64,000 bases of DNA from Paludibaculum sp. (GCA_029973955.1 JARKQJ010000198.1:1-64000), one strand, 5' to 3'. Shown: positions 1 through 10,712, counted from the stretch's first letter. A program made the numbers and translations. The notes: generated from the sequence alone by a model not told the origin.

Positions 1-170
1 GGGGCCACAGTGGAAGCGCGGCCGCCCCCCGGTCCCCCCCGACACGAAAGCCCGTCTCCCCCGGGACGCCAGTCCCGGGGCCACAGTGGAAGCGCGGCCG
101 CCCCCCGGTCGCCCCCGGCGCGAAAGCCCGTCTCCCCCGGGACGCCAGTCCCGGGGCCACCGTGCAAGCC
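1..170. repeat. Tandem repeat of about 76 bp carrying a GC-rich hairpin
   Basis: Two full periods of about 76 bases are visible, with the core GGACGCCAGTCC at 64 and 140; the first copy is cut by the window edge. Each core sits in a near-perfect hairpin: CCCCGGGAC, loop GCCA, GTCCCGGGG (9-bp stem). Between hairpins are C-rich spacers containing AAGCCCGT. The same core recurs in a second array at 36313-36545. No convincing coding frame covers it. It lies directly upstream of the activator gene at 334 and resembles REP-type intergenic repeats; function unknown. Confidence 0.85.
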
Positions 171-333
171 CGTTGCCCCCGAGCCCCCCAACCGCGCACT
201 TCGCCTTACCCCCTTTGCGGGGAGCCTACAACTTTTGCTCTGGGCGTGCAGCCGGATCCCCGTATAGAATGGTCTCCGAGGCAACGTTTGGGAAGAGATT
301 CCGCCGCTTGAGCGCACTACCTTCCTGAAGAAC

Positions 334-1392
334 ATGCCGCAGTGGCTGGAATATGAGATCGAGCAAGAGCGAGGGATGAGGTCCGAAGCCCCGCAGAAGA
401 GTTACGAACTGGTCGGCAGGTCGTCCCGCATCCAGCAGGTCTTGCGCCTCGCCGGCAAGCTGGGCCGCGGCCACTGGCCCGTGCTTCTCCTTGGCGAAAG
501 CGGTACCGGTAAGGAACTGGTCGCGCGTACCATTCATCGCAGCGGTAAGAACGGCCCCTTCGTCGTCATCGACTGCTCTTCCATGGTCGGCCCGCTGATG
601 GAGAGCGAGCTGTTCGGCCACGTCAAGGGCTCATTTACCGGAGCCCACGCCAACAAGACCGGCCTCATCGAGCAGGCCGATGGCGGCACCGCCTTCTTTG
701 ACGAAATCGGAGAACTGCCGCTCGACCTTCAGGCCAAGCTCCTCCGCGTGCTCCAGGAAAAGGAGTTTCGCCCCGTCGGCTCGCTGCAGGTGCGCCGGTC
801 GAACTTTCGTGTCGTCGCCGCCACCAACCGGAACCTCGCCGCGGAGGTGGAGAAGGGCACTTTTCGCCAGGACCTCTACTACCGCCTCAATGTCGTCACC
901 CTCCGCCTCGCGCCCTTGCGCGAACGCCGTGATGACCTGCCCACTCTGCTCCAGCACTTTCTCGAACTCTACGGCAGCGGCCACACCGTCAGCGCCGAAC
1001 TGATGGACCTGCTCCTCAACTACGACTGGCCGGGCAACGTCCGGGAGCTCGAAAACTGCGTCCAGCACATGGTGGCCGTCAACAGCGGCCCCATCCTCCA
1101 CTCCGGCGACCTGCCCTCGCAGTTGGCGCACTACCGGAGCAACCGCCGGAGGGAAGGCGTCGCCATGACCGCCGCCGCGGCCGCTTCCGGAGTCACGGTT
1201 CCCGCTGGCCCCGCGGCCTCCCCGGAGAACGGTTTTCTCTCCCCTGTCCTGCCGCTCACTGAGATGGAGCGCCGCGCCATCATCAACGCCCTCCAGTTCA
1301 CCAAAGGCGACCGTGTCATGGCCGCCCATCTCCTCGGCATCGGCCGGACCACCCTCTACCGCAAGCTCAAAGAATACGGGATTCAGGATTGA
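334..1392 (+). CDS. Sigma-54-type AAA+ transcriptional activator lacking a receiver domain
   Basis: A 352-residue NtrC-family protein: AAA+ domain at about residues 25-265 and a Fis-type helix-turn-helix at the C-terminus (about 310-350, ending [15 protein letters not shown]). Walker A is GESGTGKE, Walker B is GGTAFFDEI, and the sigma-54 contact loop reads GSFTGA where GAFTGA is usual. The arginine-finger region ([21 protein letters not shown]) and WPGNVREL are intact. There is no N-terminal receiver, GAF or PAS domain, only about 25 residues, so its input signal is unclear; the frame is open upstream to 268 but has no ATG, GTG or TTG before 334. It overlaps the next gene by 4 bases (TTGA), suggesting translational coupling with the glycosyltransferase. 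Confidence 0.9.
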   Translation: MPQWLEYEIEQERGMRSEAPQKSYELVGRSSRIQQVLRLAGKLGRGHWPVLLLGESGTGKELVARTIHRSGKNGPFVVIDCSSMVGPLMESELFGHVKGSFTGAHANKTGLIEQADGGTAFFDEIGELPLDLQAKLLRVLQEKEFRPVGSLQVRRSNFRVVAATNRNLAAEVEKGTFRQDLYYRLNVVTLRLAPLRERRDDLPTLLQHFLELYGSGHTVSAELMDLLLNYDWPGNVRELENCVQHMVAVNSGPILHSGDLPSQLAHYRSNRRREGVAMTAAAAASGVTVPAGPAASPENGFLSPVLPLTEMERRAIINALQFTKGDRVMAAHLLGIGRTTLYRKLKEYGIQD

Positions 1393-2435
1393 CTCTCGCC
1401 CTAGACGCCACTTACTCCACCGGTCGGTACCTCTCCGGAGTCGGCGTCTACTCTCGCCAGATCCTCTACGGCCTGGCTGAGCTTCAGCCGCTCCAGCGCT
1501 TCCTCTGGTGCTACCGGCCGCACCGCCTGCGGGCCGGTCTAGCCGGCTCGCGCCCCATCAATGCCGCTGTGCGTCCGCTCTTCGAGCAGTTTCAGTTCTT
1601 CTCCCCGCGGCTCTTCCACGGACTGAACCAGCGGCTCCCCGGCCGGCGTTTCCCGCGCGCCGTCTGCACCTTCCACGACCTCTTCGTCCTCACCTCCGCG
1701 TACTCCTCCCCCGACTTCCGCGCCCGCTTCGCCGCCCAGGCCCGCCATGCCGCCGAGCGTGCCGACCTCATCATCTGCGTCTCCAGCTTCACCGCCAATC
1801 AGGTAGAAGAGTTGCTCGGCGTGGAGCGCACCCGCCTGCGCGTCATCCACCACGGAACCGAATTGGCGCCCCTGCCCCCAGCCGAAGAACGCCTCCCCCT
1901 GGTCCTCCATGTCGGCGCCATTCAACATCGCAAGAACGTCGCCCGTCTGGTTGAGGCCTTCGAGCGCGCTCTGCCCGCCCCCTGGCGTCTGGTTCTGGCC
2001 GGTTCCGATGGCTACGGTGCAGCCGAAATCCACGCCCGCATCGCCGCCAGTCCGGCCCGCGAACGCATCTCTACCCCCGGCTGGGTGGACAATGCAGGCC
2101 TGGAGACGCTCTACCGCCAGGCGTCGATCTTTGCGTTCCCCTCGTTGGATGAAGGCTTCGGAATTCCAGTTCTGGAGGCCATGGCGCGCGGCATCCCCGT
2201 CCTCTCCTCGAACCGCGCCGGATTGGCTGAGGCCTGCGGCCAGGCCGCCTGTCTGGTCGATCCCTTCCGCTCAGAGTGCATCGAGAGCGGGCTCAGAGCC
2301 TTGGCCGAGAGAGTTGAACTGCGCGCCGAATACGCCCGGAAAGGCCGCGCACACGCCGCCCTCTTCCCTTGGAGCAAGGCTGTCGAATCTACCTGGTCTG
2401 TCTATCAGGAGTTGCTGGACCAACGCTCTGACTAG
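1389..2435 (+). CDS. Family 4 glycosyltransferase (GT-B fold)
   Basis: A 348-residue retaining glycosyltransferase expected to move a sugar from a nucleotide-sugar donor onto a glycan or lipid acceptor at the cytoplasmic face. The N-terminal Rossmann half (YLSGVGVYSRQIL near residues 14-26) and the C-terminal donor-binding half (LVLHVGAIQHRKN; FPSLDEGFGIPVLEAMA with the E-x7-E pattern) are complete. It starts with TTG inside the stop of the sigma-54 activator (4-base overlap), so the two are probably co-translated. It converges with the minus-strand gene at 2432-2779, overlapping it by 4 bases. Substrate cannot be told; exopolysaccharide or envelope glycan synthesis is an inference. Confidence 0.9.
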   Translation: MTLALDATYSTGRYLSGVGVYSRQILYGLAELQPLQRFLWCYRPHRLRAGLAGSRPINAAVRPLFEQFQFFSPRLFHGLNQRLPGRRFPRAVCTFHDLFVLTSAYSSPDFRARFAAQARHAAERADLIICVSSFTANQVEELLGVERTRLRVIHHGTELAPLPPAEERLPLVLHVGAIQHRKNVARLVEAFERALPAPWRLVLAGSDGYGAAEIHARIAASPARERISTPGWVDNAGLETLYRQASIFAFPSLDEGFGIPVLEAMARGIPVLSSNRAGLAEACGQAACLVDPFRSECIESGLRALAERVELRAEYARKGRAHAALFPWSKAVESTWSVYQELLDQRSD

Positions 2436-2779
2436 CGTTTCTTCTCTTCGTCCACGGAAATCTTCAGCGCTTTGAGGAACTTCTGATCCTGGCTGGTCCA
2501 CTTCAGGCGCCGCGTGCGCGGCGTCTTCTTGGGCTGGGCCTGTGCTTCCGCCAGGTCTTCGAAATCGGTCTCCAGCCTGGTTTCGAGCACGGCGCCCTCT
2601 TCTTCTTCGTCCGCTTCGTCGCGCTTGTTGAACCCGATGGTGGCTTCCAACACCAGGAACACGTCGTAGCCGGCGCTCTTGATCTCGCCGATCGCCTCCG
2701 CGATCCGGTCCGAGTCAGAAAGGGACTCGTTGATGGCGTGCCCCAGTTCCTGCATCAGTTCTTTCAGTCGATCTTCCAA
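2432..2779 (-). CDS. Conserved-looking hypothetical protein, 115 aa, cytoplasmic
   Basis: I do not recognise the family. The N-terminal 50 residues look helical (MEDRLKELMQELGHAINESL, then a second helix and a hydrophobic strand YDVFLVLEATIGF). The middle is acidic (a run of D/E near residues 55-62) and the C-terminal third is basic and lysine-rich, ending EEKKR. There is no signal peptide or membrane segment. It ends inside the last codon of the convergent glycosyltransferase gene, a 4-base overlap. A small adaptor or regulatory protein is possible, but nothing shows it. Confidence 0.65.
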   Translation of the reverse strand: MEDRLKELMQELGHAINESLSDSDRIAEAIGEIKSAGYDVFLVLEATIGFNKRDEADEEEEGAVLETRLETDFEDLAEAQAQPKKTPRTRRLKWTSQDQKFLKALKISVDEEKKR

Positions 2780-2896
2780 GTTCTTCCTCTATCCCGGCAC
2801 TTCCAGGATATCATCCGGCGGACCTGGTCCCGCCCCCGGGCCCCACCCCTGTTATCGGCCCAAATCCCGTCGAACTGAGCCAATCGGCCTGATACC

Positions 2897-3184
2897 ATGA
2901 GGGAACAGGTCTCTTCGATGCCGGGTGTTGCCAAAAAGTTCCTCCAAAACGTCCTTCCGGGGATCATCAAGCCCCTTCATTCGCTGTGGAATGAAATGCT
3001 CGGTTTCGTCTTCCTGGTTCTGGGCCTCGCCCTGATCCGTCCGGTCTGGCGCAGCTATCACGAGGTGGCGAAGGGTGACGGAGCCCACCTGATCAAATTC
3101 CTGCTTGGCGCGTTCTTCTGCGCCACGATGTTGTGCTTCGGACTGCACGCCTTCTGGAAGGCCCGCAAGATCTCCCGGTCCTGA
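2897..3184 (+). CDS. Small inner-membrane protein, 95 aa
   Basis: Two hydrophobic segments are visible, roughly residues 35-50 (LGFVFLVLGLALIRPVW) and 67-86 (LIKFLLGAFFCATMLCFGL), followed by a basic tail, suggesting a two-pass inner-membrane protein. No family is recognised. An ATG at 2918 would give a protein 7 residues shorter starting MPGVAKKF and is an equally plausible start, since neither has a strong ribosome-binding site. It converges on the TPR gene that ends at 3191. Confidence 0.6.
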   Translation: MREQVSSMPGVAKKFLQNVLPGIIKPLHSLWNEMLGFVFLVLGLALIRPVWRSYHEVAKGDGAHLIKFLLGAFFCATMLCFGLHAFWKARKISRS

Positions 3185-3190
3185 CGCCGC

Positions 3191-4483
3191 CTACGGCTTC
3201 ACCGGCGTCACGGGTCCCGCACCCGCCTTCGCCGTCGAACTCACACCGGTCATGCGCTCCAGTTCAGCCAGTTGGATCTTGATGTTGGCCGAGTCCGGGG
3301 CCTCCGGGGCGAAGCTGAGGTACCCACGCCACTGCTCGATCGCGCCCGGGTAGTCCCCCTTGTCGGAGAGGATGATCCCCAGCAGGCTCATCGCCCGCGG
3401 GTTCCGGTGGTCGGGATCCAGTTTCACTGCCTCCCGCGCGCTCTTCTCCGCCGCCTCCAGTTTCTTCAGGTTGTAGTTGGCGGCCCCGTTCAGGAACCAC
3501 ACCGTAGGGTAGTTGAAGGGATTCAGTTTCAGCACCGTTTCGCTGCGGTCCGCGATCTGTTGCCAATCCTTCTTGCTCGCAGCCAGTTGCAGCAGGCTCA
3601 GGTGCGGTCCGATGAACTTCCCATCGGCGGCCACGGACTGCTCGTAGGACTTCTGCGCCTCCGCGGTCTTCATCTGCCCCTCCTGCGCCTTACCCAGTTC
3701 AAACCAGGCCAGCGCGTACTTCGGATAGGCGTCCACCGCCTTCTGAAGCTGGGCTTCCGCTTCGCCATACTTCTTCTTCTTGTTCAGGTCCATGCCCTTC
3801 TCGCACGACTTCTTGGCTTCCTTCGGTGCGTTGGCCGAAGTGAGGCTGAAGGTGAACCCTTCGACGTTCGCAATGCGATGCAGGATGATTGTGCCGATCT
3901 CCGGGTTGTCCATCACCCGGCGCCCCGCCAATTGAATGATGTCGCTGCGGAACCCCGGCAGATCCGCCTTGAACTCGCAGCCCAGCAGTTCGCGCTCTGT
4001 CACCCCGCCGCGCCCCGCGCCGCCCGTGCTGCGGGCGCTGGGCATGCTGATTCCACCGGCATCGTTGATGTTGCCTATGCTGGCATCGGCGAACACCTGC
4101 TGGTTTTGGCCGAGGGTGATGTTAAACTGCCCCTTCATGTTGGAGTAGCCCTGGGGTTTGGTCACCCCGTTGCACACCATCAGTAGCATCACCGGCTCCG
4201 GCGGCGGCGTGCCGTCGTCCAGCATCACCCGCCCCTGCAGATACATCGGGCGGACAAACTCCTGAAACGGCGGTTGTTGCATGCCAGGCGACGTAGTCGT
4301 CGTCCCGCGGGTTGGAGTCGTCGGAGTAGTCGGAGTGGTGGGCGTCGCCGGCGTGCTTGGCGCAGTCGTTCCGCCGCCTCCGCCTGTCTGTCCTCCGCCT
4401 GTTTGTTGTGCCGGCAGGAGATACGTCGCTGCGAGAAAGATCACGACGGCCGGAACGGCCTTCGAAAGGTGGGAAATGCACAT
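3191..4483 (-). CDS. Secreted TPR protein with a carboxypeptidase-regulatory-like domain
   Basis: 430 residues with an N-terminal signal peptide ending near LLPAQQ, then a low-complexity linker of Gly, Thr and Pro (residues about 29-70). Next comes a beta-rich segment resembling carboxypeptidase-regulatory/CnaB-like domains (VMLDDGTPPPEPVMLL through ELLGCEFKADLPGFRS). From about residue 225 to 410 there are TPR units (YGEAEAQLQKAVDAYPKYAL and following). GGGAGG-type Shine-Dalgarno bases precede the ATG. The family is common in acidobacteria from memory; a scaffolding role in the periplasm or at the cell surface is inference. Confidence 0.8.
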   Translation of the reverse strand: MCISHLSKAVPAVVIFLAATYLLPAQQTGGGQTGGGGGTTAPSTPATPTTPTTPTTPTRGTTTTSPGMQQPPFQEFVRPMYLQGRVMLDDGTPPPEPVMLLMVCNGVTKPQGYSNMKGQFNITLGQNQQVFADASIGNINDAGGISMPSARSTGGAGRGGVTERELLGCEFKADLPGFRSDIIQLAGRRVMDNPEIGTIILHRIANVEGFTFSLTSANAPKEAKKSCEKGMDLNKKKKYGEAEAQLQKAVDAYPKYALAWFELGKAQEGQMKTAEAQKSYEQSVAADGKFIGPHLSLLQLAASKKDWQQIADRSETVLKLNPFNYPTVWFLNGAANYNLKKLEAAEKSAREAVKLDPDHRNPRAMSLLGIILSDKGDYPGAIEQWRGYLSFAPEAPDSANIKIQLAELERMTGVSSTAKAGAGPVTPVKP

Positions 4484-4616
4484 AGTGGCCTCCCTCTGAA
4501 GTGAACTGCGTTGTCAGTATTATGTCATACGCGGCCGGCGATTCAATCTGATTCTCAGGCCGGCCACTTGCGCCGGCCCCCGTCTTGAATATGATGTTTG
4601 TGTACCGGGATATCTC

Positions 4617-5252
4617 ATGAAACGAACCCTTTTCTCTTATTCCCTGACGGCGCTCGCCATTCTCTGCCTGGCCGGCTGCTCCACCACGAGCGCTCCTCCC
4701 AAGAAAGTCGAGAAGAAAGCGCCCGAGCCTGTCTCCGGCCAATCGGGCATCTTCCAGATGTTCCAGGTGGCGCGCACCTGGGCCCCCGACGCCATGCTGC
4801 TCAAAGTAGAGAACGGCAGCATTCCGGAAGCTGCTCCCAAGGACGGCAAGTATGGCCTGTGGCGGGCCACCTTCGTCAGCCTGGAGAAGAAGTCAAAGCG
4901 CGAGTACATCTATGCCGTGGCCGATTCCGATGGCGGCATCATCAAGGGCGCCCGCGCCGGCAGCGACACCCCCTATATCGCCAATCCCCACATCCGTCCC
5001 TTCGCCATCCAGGAAGTGAAGATCGATACGACGGCCGCGCTCGAAACGGCCAAGGCGGAGATCGAGAAGGACAAAGATATGAAGAAGGTGATGGCCGAGA
5101 ACAAGGACCTGCCGGTTCAATACCAGCTCGAGTGGGTCCCCACCAACCCTAAGCCCGCCTGGCGCGTCATCTTCGGGGCCACCATCTCCACCAGCAAGTT
5201 CTCCATCTTCGTGGATGCGAACACTGGTAAGTTCGTCAAGAAGCAGCACTAG
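4617..5252 (+). CDS. Putative lipoprotein with PepSY-like C-terminus
   Basis: 211 residues. A lipoprotein signal with the lipobox LAGC places Cys21 as the probable lipidated residue, followed by a lysine/proline-rich tether (PPKKVEKKAPEP). The body has two similar halves; the last 50 residues (PAWRVIFGATISTSKFSIFVDANTGKFV) resemble the strand pattern of PepSY domains, which typically inhibit or chaperone peptidases, but the match is by eye. It is divergent from the TPR gene at 3191-4483 and followed by a strong hairpin at 5264. Confidence 0.7.
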   Translation: MKRTLFSYSLTALAILCLAGCSTTSAPPKKVEKKAPEPVSGQSGIFQMFQVARTWAPDAMLLKVENGSIPEAAPKDGKYGLWRATFVSLEKKSKREYIYAVADSDGGIIKGARAGSDTPYIANPHIRPFAIQEVKIDTTAALETAKAEIEKDKDMKKVMAENKDLPVQYQLEWVPTNPKPAWRVIFGATISTSKFSIFVDANTGKFVKKQH

Positions 5253-5263
5253 TTAGCGCGGGT

Positions 5264-5294
5264 CTGCCGGCGGCGCCATCGGCGCCGCCGGCAG
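5264..5294. terminator. Strong hairpin between convergent genes, possible bidirectional terminator
   Basis: A perfect 14-bp stem, CTGCCGGCGGCGCC (5264-5277), with a 3-base loop ATC and its complement at 5281-5294. It sits between the stop of the lipoprotein gene (5252) and the stop of hspR (5296), where a bidirectional terminator would be expected. There is no clear U-tract on either side, so intrinsic termination is only an inference. Confidence 0.6.
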
Positions 5295-5295
5295 C

Positions 5296-5706
5296 CTACT
5301 TCTTGCGGGCCACGCGGGCCGGCGCTTCGCCGCCCGCCGGTTCCGGCCGCGCCACGCGCATCAGCGTGTTGCGGGCCTCTGGCTCCACGGGCCGCAGGTT
5401 TTTCGCCAGTTCCACGTTCAGTGATGCCACAAACTGCTCGATCTGCGCCTGCATCGCCGCCATCTTCTCGCGCATGTTGAGGATAATCTCGACGCCCGCC
5501 AGGTTTACGCCCAGCTCCCGCGTCAGTTCCAGAATCACTTCCAGCCGCACCAGATCCTCATCCGTGTACAGCCGCGTGTTCCCGTCGCTGCGCGAAGGCT
5601 TCAAGAGCCCTTCGCGCTCGTACATTCTCAGCGTTTGCGGGTGAACGTCGTACTTCTCAGCTACCGCCGAGATCATGTAGGCTGCCCGTGCTCTCTGCTT
5701 CGCCAT
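5296..5706 (-). CDS. hspR: MerR-family heat-shock regulator HspR
   Basis: 136 residues with an N-terminal MerR winged helix-turn-helix (YMISAVAEKYDVHPQTLRMY, then EREGLLKPSRSDGNTRLY), a dimerisation helix (LVRLEVILELTRELGVNLAG) and a coiled-coil-like segment to about residue 110. HspR proteins repress dnaK operons by binding HAIR-type operators, with DnaK as co-repressor in actinobacteria. Position as the last gene of dnaK-dnaJ-hspR supports this. The C-terminal Arg/Pro-rich tail (about residues 112-136) is not part of the usual domain. I see no full HAIR palindrome at the dnaK promoter. Confidence 0.88.
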   Translation of the reverse strand: MAKQRARAAYMISAVAEKYDVHPQTLRMYEREGLLKPSRSDGNTRLYTDEDLVRLEVILELTRELGVNLAGVEIILNMREKMAAMQAQIEQFVASLNVELAKNLRPVEPEARNTLMRVARPEPAGGEAPARVARKK

Positions 5707-5723
5707 GAAGTGCTCCCGGAGAC

Positions 5724-6887
5724 CTACAGGTTATCCCATAGCGGCGCCCGCGGGTCGCGCGAGTCCAGCCGCGAAAGTTCTTTCAATAGATCCCGCGTCC
5801 GTTCGTCCCGGATGTCCGGCGCCTGGATCACAATCTCGACAATCTGATCTCCGCGCGTACTCTTCCTGGAGTTGAACACGCCCTTTTCGCGCAGCCGGAA
5901 CTTCTGCCCCGTCTGGGTGCCTTGCGGAATCTTCAGCAGCGCGCGGCCATCCACGGTAGGCACCTCGATCCTGGCGCCCAGGCCTGCTTCCGAAACCGAT
6001 ACCGGCACGCGGATGTGAATGTCGTCGCCTTCCCTGGAAAAGAGCGGATGATCCTCCACGCGGACCGTGATGTAGAGGTCGCCCGCGGGTGCGCCCATCG
6101 TGCCGGAATTGCCCTTGCCGCCCACTCGCAGGCGCGAGCCCGAGGCCGCCCCGGGCGGAATGCGAACTTCCACTGATTCGTTCGAATGCGTGCGGCCTTC
6201 ACCCCGGCACGCCGGGCAGGCGTTGCGGAGCCGGCCTGTTCCTCCGCACTTCGGACAGTTCAGGGAGAACCTCATCGCCCCGGCCATCTGCGTGACGTTG
6301 CCGGAGCCCTGACACTGCGGGCACTCCGACTGGCCGCCGCCCGAATGGCCGCTGCCGTGGCAGGTCCGGCACGCATCCAGCCGGCTGATGTTCAGCCGCA
6401 CCTGCGTCCCCTTGATCGCCTGCCAGAAATCGATATTCAGCGAGTATTCGAGATCGCTGCCCTTTTCCGCCGCCGCCTGCTGCGTGGCGCCCTGCCGTCC
6501 GCCAAAGAACTGGCTGAACAGATCGGAGAAGCTTCCCCCGAATCCGCCTTGGCCCTGCGCGCCGCCCGCGTTGGCGTGATTGAAGGCTTCGGAAAAGTCG
6601 AAGCCCCCAAAGCCGAAGCCGGGCCCTCCCGGTTGCTGCGCGCCGCCGCCGGGAAAGCCCTGCTCCGAGTAGAAGCCAAACTGGTCGTACATCTTCCGCT
6701 TCTTGCCGTCGGAGAGGATGTCGTAGGCCTCCTGGACCTGCTTGAAGCGTTCCTCGGAGGCCTTGTCGCCGGGATTCAGATCCGGGTGGTACTTGCGCGC
6801 CAGGCGGCGGTAGGCCTTGCGAACATCGTCGTCCGAGGCGGAACGCCCCACGCCGAGGGTCTGATAATAGTCCTTGTTCGCCGCCAT
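5724..6887 (-). CDS. dnaJ: Molecular chaperone DnaJ (type I, with zinc-finger domain)
   Basis: 387 residues in full DnaJ order. The J domain (1-70) has the HPD motif at 34-36, which stimulates DnaK ATPase. A Gly/Phe-rich region (about 72-130) includes several GG repeats. The cysteine-rich domain has four CxxCxGxG-type repeats: [24 protein letters not shown] and CPACRGEG. C-terminal substrate-binding domains follow. It lies 21 bases downstream of dnaK and 17 bases upstream of hspR, so the three genes form one operon. Compact spacing between zinc repeats 1 and 2 resembles CbpA/DnaJ2-type proteins, but all four repeats are present. Confidence 0.95.
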   Translation of the reverse strand: MAANKDYYQTLGVGRSASDDDVRKAYRRLARKYHPDLNPGDKASEERFKQVQEAYDILSDGKKRKMYDQFGFYSEQGFPGGGAQQPGGPGFGFGGFDFSEAFNHANAGGAQGQGGFGGSFSDLFSQFFGGRQGATQQAAAEKGSDLEYSLNIDFWQAIKGTQVRLNISRLDACRTCHGSGHSGGGQSECPQCQGSGNVTQMAGAMRFSLNCPKCGGTGRLRNACPACRGEGRTHSNESVEVRIPPGAASGSRLRVGGKGNSGTMGAPAGDLYITVRVEDHPLFSREGDDIHIRVPVSVSEAGLGARIEVPTVDGRALLKIPQGTQTGQKFRLREKGVFNSRKSTRGDQIVEIVIQAPDIRDERTRDLLKELSRLDSRDPRAPLWDNL

Positions 6888-6908
6888 GTCTTACCCGCCT
6901 CCGCCCGA

Positions 6909-8843
<1,935 letters not shown>

Positions 8844-8850
8844 AAAGTTA

Positions 8851-9615
8851 ATGTCCCTCGGAAAACGCGATCTTGCGGCGCTGGCTCGCCCGCCTGTGCG
8901 CCTGTTTGTATTATTATTGTTTAGTGTCGTGTTGTCAAGTTCTGCGCAGACTTCTCCACTAACTATCGCTGCCGCATCCGACCTCGCCCCCCTCGAAGCC
9001 CCTCTCCGTCAAGCACTTCCCTCGATTCCGCTCATCTTCACCTTCGGTTCTTCCGGCATGCTGGCCCGGCAGATTGAAAATGGTGCTCCCTTTGACGTCT
9101 TCCTTTCTGCCAACGAGAGCTTTGTGCAGAGCCTGGCTCAATCCGGCCACCTGTTGTCCGGCTCCATCACCCCCTATGCCACGGGCCGCCTGGGGCTCTG
9201 GTCCGCAGCCGGCAATATTAAGAGCATCAAGGACTTAACCAGCTCCTCCGTGCGCCATATCGCCATTCCCAACCCGCGCCACGCCCCCTACGGCGCGGCG
9301 GCCGAGCAGGCCCTGCGGAAGCTTGGTCTGTGGGATTCCCTCTCTGGCCGCCTGGTGCTGGGGGAGAACGTCCGGCAGGCCTTCGAGTTCGCGCGCAGCG
9401 GAAATGCCGACGCCGTGATCACTTCCTGGACTATGGTCTTTGACAAGGGGGGCATCCTGCTTCCCGACACAGATCATCCCCCCATCCGGCAGTCCGGCGG
9501 CATTGTGCGCGGAACCGGGCACGAGCAACAGGCCCGGGCGCTGCTCCAGTACCTCGCCAGCCCGGCGGGCCGCCAACTCCTGGCCCGCTTCGGCCTCTTT
9601 CCGCCCGCGCGCTAA
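8851..9615 (+). CDS. modA: Molybdate ABC-transporter periplasmic binding protein
   Basis: 254 residues from the ATG at 8851; a GTG at 8896 would give a cleaner signal peptide ([17 protein letters not shown]) and may be the true start. The mature part matches ModA/WtpA-type binding proteins: [16 protein letters not shown] at the N-terminus, [20 protein letters not shown], then [16 protein letters not shown], and a C-terminal [23 protein letters not shown]. These proteins capture molybdate or tungstate in the periplasm for a ModBC permease, which is absent from the window. It overlaps the convergent amidase by 4 bases and diverges from dnaK. Confidence 0.85.
   Translation: MSLGKRDLAALARPPVRLFVLLLFSVVLSSSAQTSPLTIAAASDLAPLEAPLRQALPSIPLIFTFGSSGMLARQIENGAPFDVFLSANESFVQSLAQSGHLLSGSITPYATGRLGLWSAAGNIKSIKDLTSSSVRHIAIPNPRHAPYGAAAEQALRKLGLWDSLSGRLVLGENVRQAFEFARSGNADAVITSWTMVFDKGGILLPDTDHPPIRQSGGIVRGTGHEQQARALLQYLASPAGRQLLARFGLFPPAR
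8911..8938 (-). promoter_or_regulatory. Candidate sigma-70-like promoter of dnaK-dnaJ-hspR
   Basis: On the minus strand a consensus -35, TTGACA (8933-8938), is followed after 16 bases by TAATAA (8911-8916). This is the only AT-rich patch nearby and lies about 70 bases upstream of the dnaK ATG. A palindrome TCTGCGCAGA lies just upstream, at about 8940-8950. The promoter falls inside the first codons of the divergent modA reading frame, so the two transcripts overlap at their 5' ends. Transcription start is not known. Confidence 0.6.
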
Positions 9616-10286
9616 ATCCCCAGCCGGCTCCAGTTCCAAGCCGGGCCGAGGTCCAGCTTGTCCGGCCGGAAGTTCTGATGCGAGGCGATGCCCTGGTAGC
9701 GGCAGAAGAACTGCGGGTCGTACTCGTCGCGCTTGGCTCGCGGCGGCAACACGCGGGGGATCTGGAACTCTCCGCACAGGTGGTCCACCAGCCACTTGGC
9801 GGATTCCACCTGCACATCGGGAAAGTTGGCGAAGTACCGGCAACCTCGGAAGACGCCGCGGGTGTACTTCTCGGTCTCGCTCGTCTTGCACCAGGGCGTG
9901 GAGTAATTGTTCGGCCACCAGTTGAGCTGGTCCACCTTTTCGGCGTCCGGCTTGAGCGGGCCGACGTTGACCAGTTCGATCCCGATGGACCGGCGATCAT
10001 GGTAGTGTCCGGGATTCATCTCCTTCATGCCGAGATGGTAGGCATAGCGGTCCGGCGGGAAGAACTCGTAGATCCTGCCGTCGAGGTCGATCACGTACGC
10101 GGTGGCCACGGAGCCGGAACCGGCGCCCATCCAGGTCTGATAGACGCTGCGGGCCGAGCTGCCGGCGGTGTAATGCAGCACGATCATGTCCTTTGGAACG
10201 CTCTGGTTGATGAATTCGCCTTCCGGCAGGCGGTAGGCCGTGCGGTCGATCACGGGGATTGCGGTGGGGATGGTGGTTCGCATCAT
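9612..10286 (-). CDS. N-acetylmuramoyl-L-alanine amidase (Amidase_2 fold)
   Basis: 224 residues from the ATG pair at 10284-10286. A zinc-amidase core is visible: IVLHYTAGSSA with the first His ligand, AYVIDLDGRIYEFFPPDRYAYHLG, SIGIELVN, and a late histidine in IASHQNFRPDKLDLGPAWNW. This is the order of AmpD/PGRP-type amidases that split the MurNAc-L-Ala bond of peptidoglycan. No signal peptide is seen, so cytoplasmic turnover of muropeptides, or export by other means, is possible. The open frame extends upstream to 10742 but that part reads as antisense noise. It overlaps modA tail to tail. Confidence 0.82.
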   Translation of the reverse strand: MMRTTIPTAIPVIDRTAYRLPEGEFINQSVPKDMIVLHYTAGSSARSVYQTWMGAGSGSVATAYVIDLDGRIYEFFPPDRYAYHLGMKEMNPGHYHDRRSIGIELVNVGPLKPDAEKVDQLNWWPNNYSTPWCKTSETEKYTRGVFRGCRYFANFPDVQVESAKWLVDHLCGEFQIPRVLPPRAKRDEYDPQFFCRYQGIASHQNFRPDKLDLGPAWNWSRLGI

Positions 10287-10499
10287 GCCCAAAGAGTCCA
10301 AGCGCCAACAAACTTCCTGCCCGCCCGGACCGCGGTGGCCGCTCGCAACTACTTCACTTCGAAGGAGATGGGCTTCGAAAAATAAAACTCGAAGAGGCGG
10401 GACCGGTAGCAGGCCGCACCCGCGAAACGGCCGACGGCGGGGGCCAGGCAGGCCAGCGGAGTTCCGGCGCGGCGGGACTGCTAAACTGGAAGTTCTCGT

Positions 10500-10712
10500 T
10501 TGCGAAAACTCCTGAAGATACTCCTGGGCCTCGGATTGTGTATCCTCGGTGTGATCGGGCTGATCCTGCCCATCATGCCGGGCTGGGTCTTTCTGATTCC
10601 CGGCCTGATCATCCTTTCGGACTACTTTCCCCCGCTGAAGCGGCTGCTGCATTGGGCGAAGGAAAAATTCGAAAACGAGACCACCCGGCTTCGCGACTCC
10701 AGGAAGCAGTAA
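10500..10712 (+). CDS. Small PGPGW-type transmembrane protein
   Basis: 70 residues beginning with TTG. Two hydrophobic stretches flank a short Pro/Gly turn: LLKILLGLGLCILGVIGLIL, then MPGWVFLIPGLIIL, followed by a charged cytoplasmic tail (LLHWAKEKFENETTRL). This matches, by memory, the PGPGW family of small bacterial membrane proteins of unknown function. It lies 31 bases upstream of the DAHP synthase gene. The 213 bases between it and the divergent amidase hold no other gene that I can see. Confidence 0.7.
   Translation: MRKLLKILLGLGLCILGVIGLILPIMPGWVFLIPGLIILSDYFPPLKRLLHWAKEKFENETTRLRDSRKQ

Noticed and set aside
8900-8960. HAIR operator (CTTGAGT-n7-ACTCAAG) for HspR
   Set aside because: Only a half-site-like CTTGA occurs; the partner half is not at the right distance.
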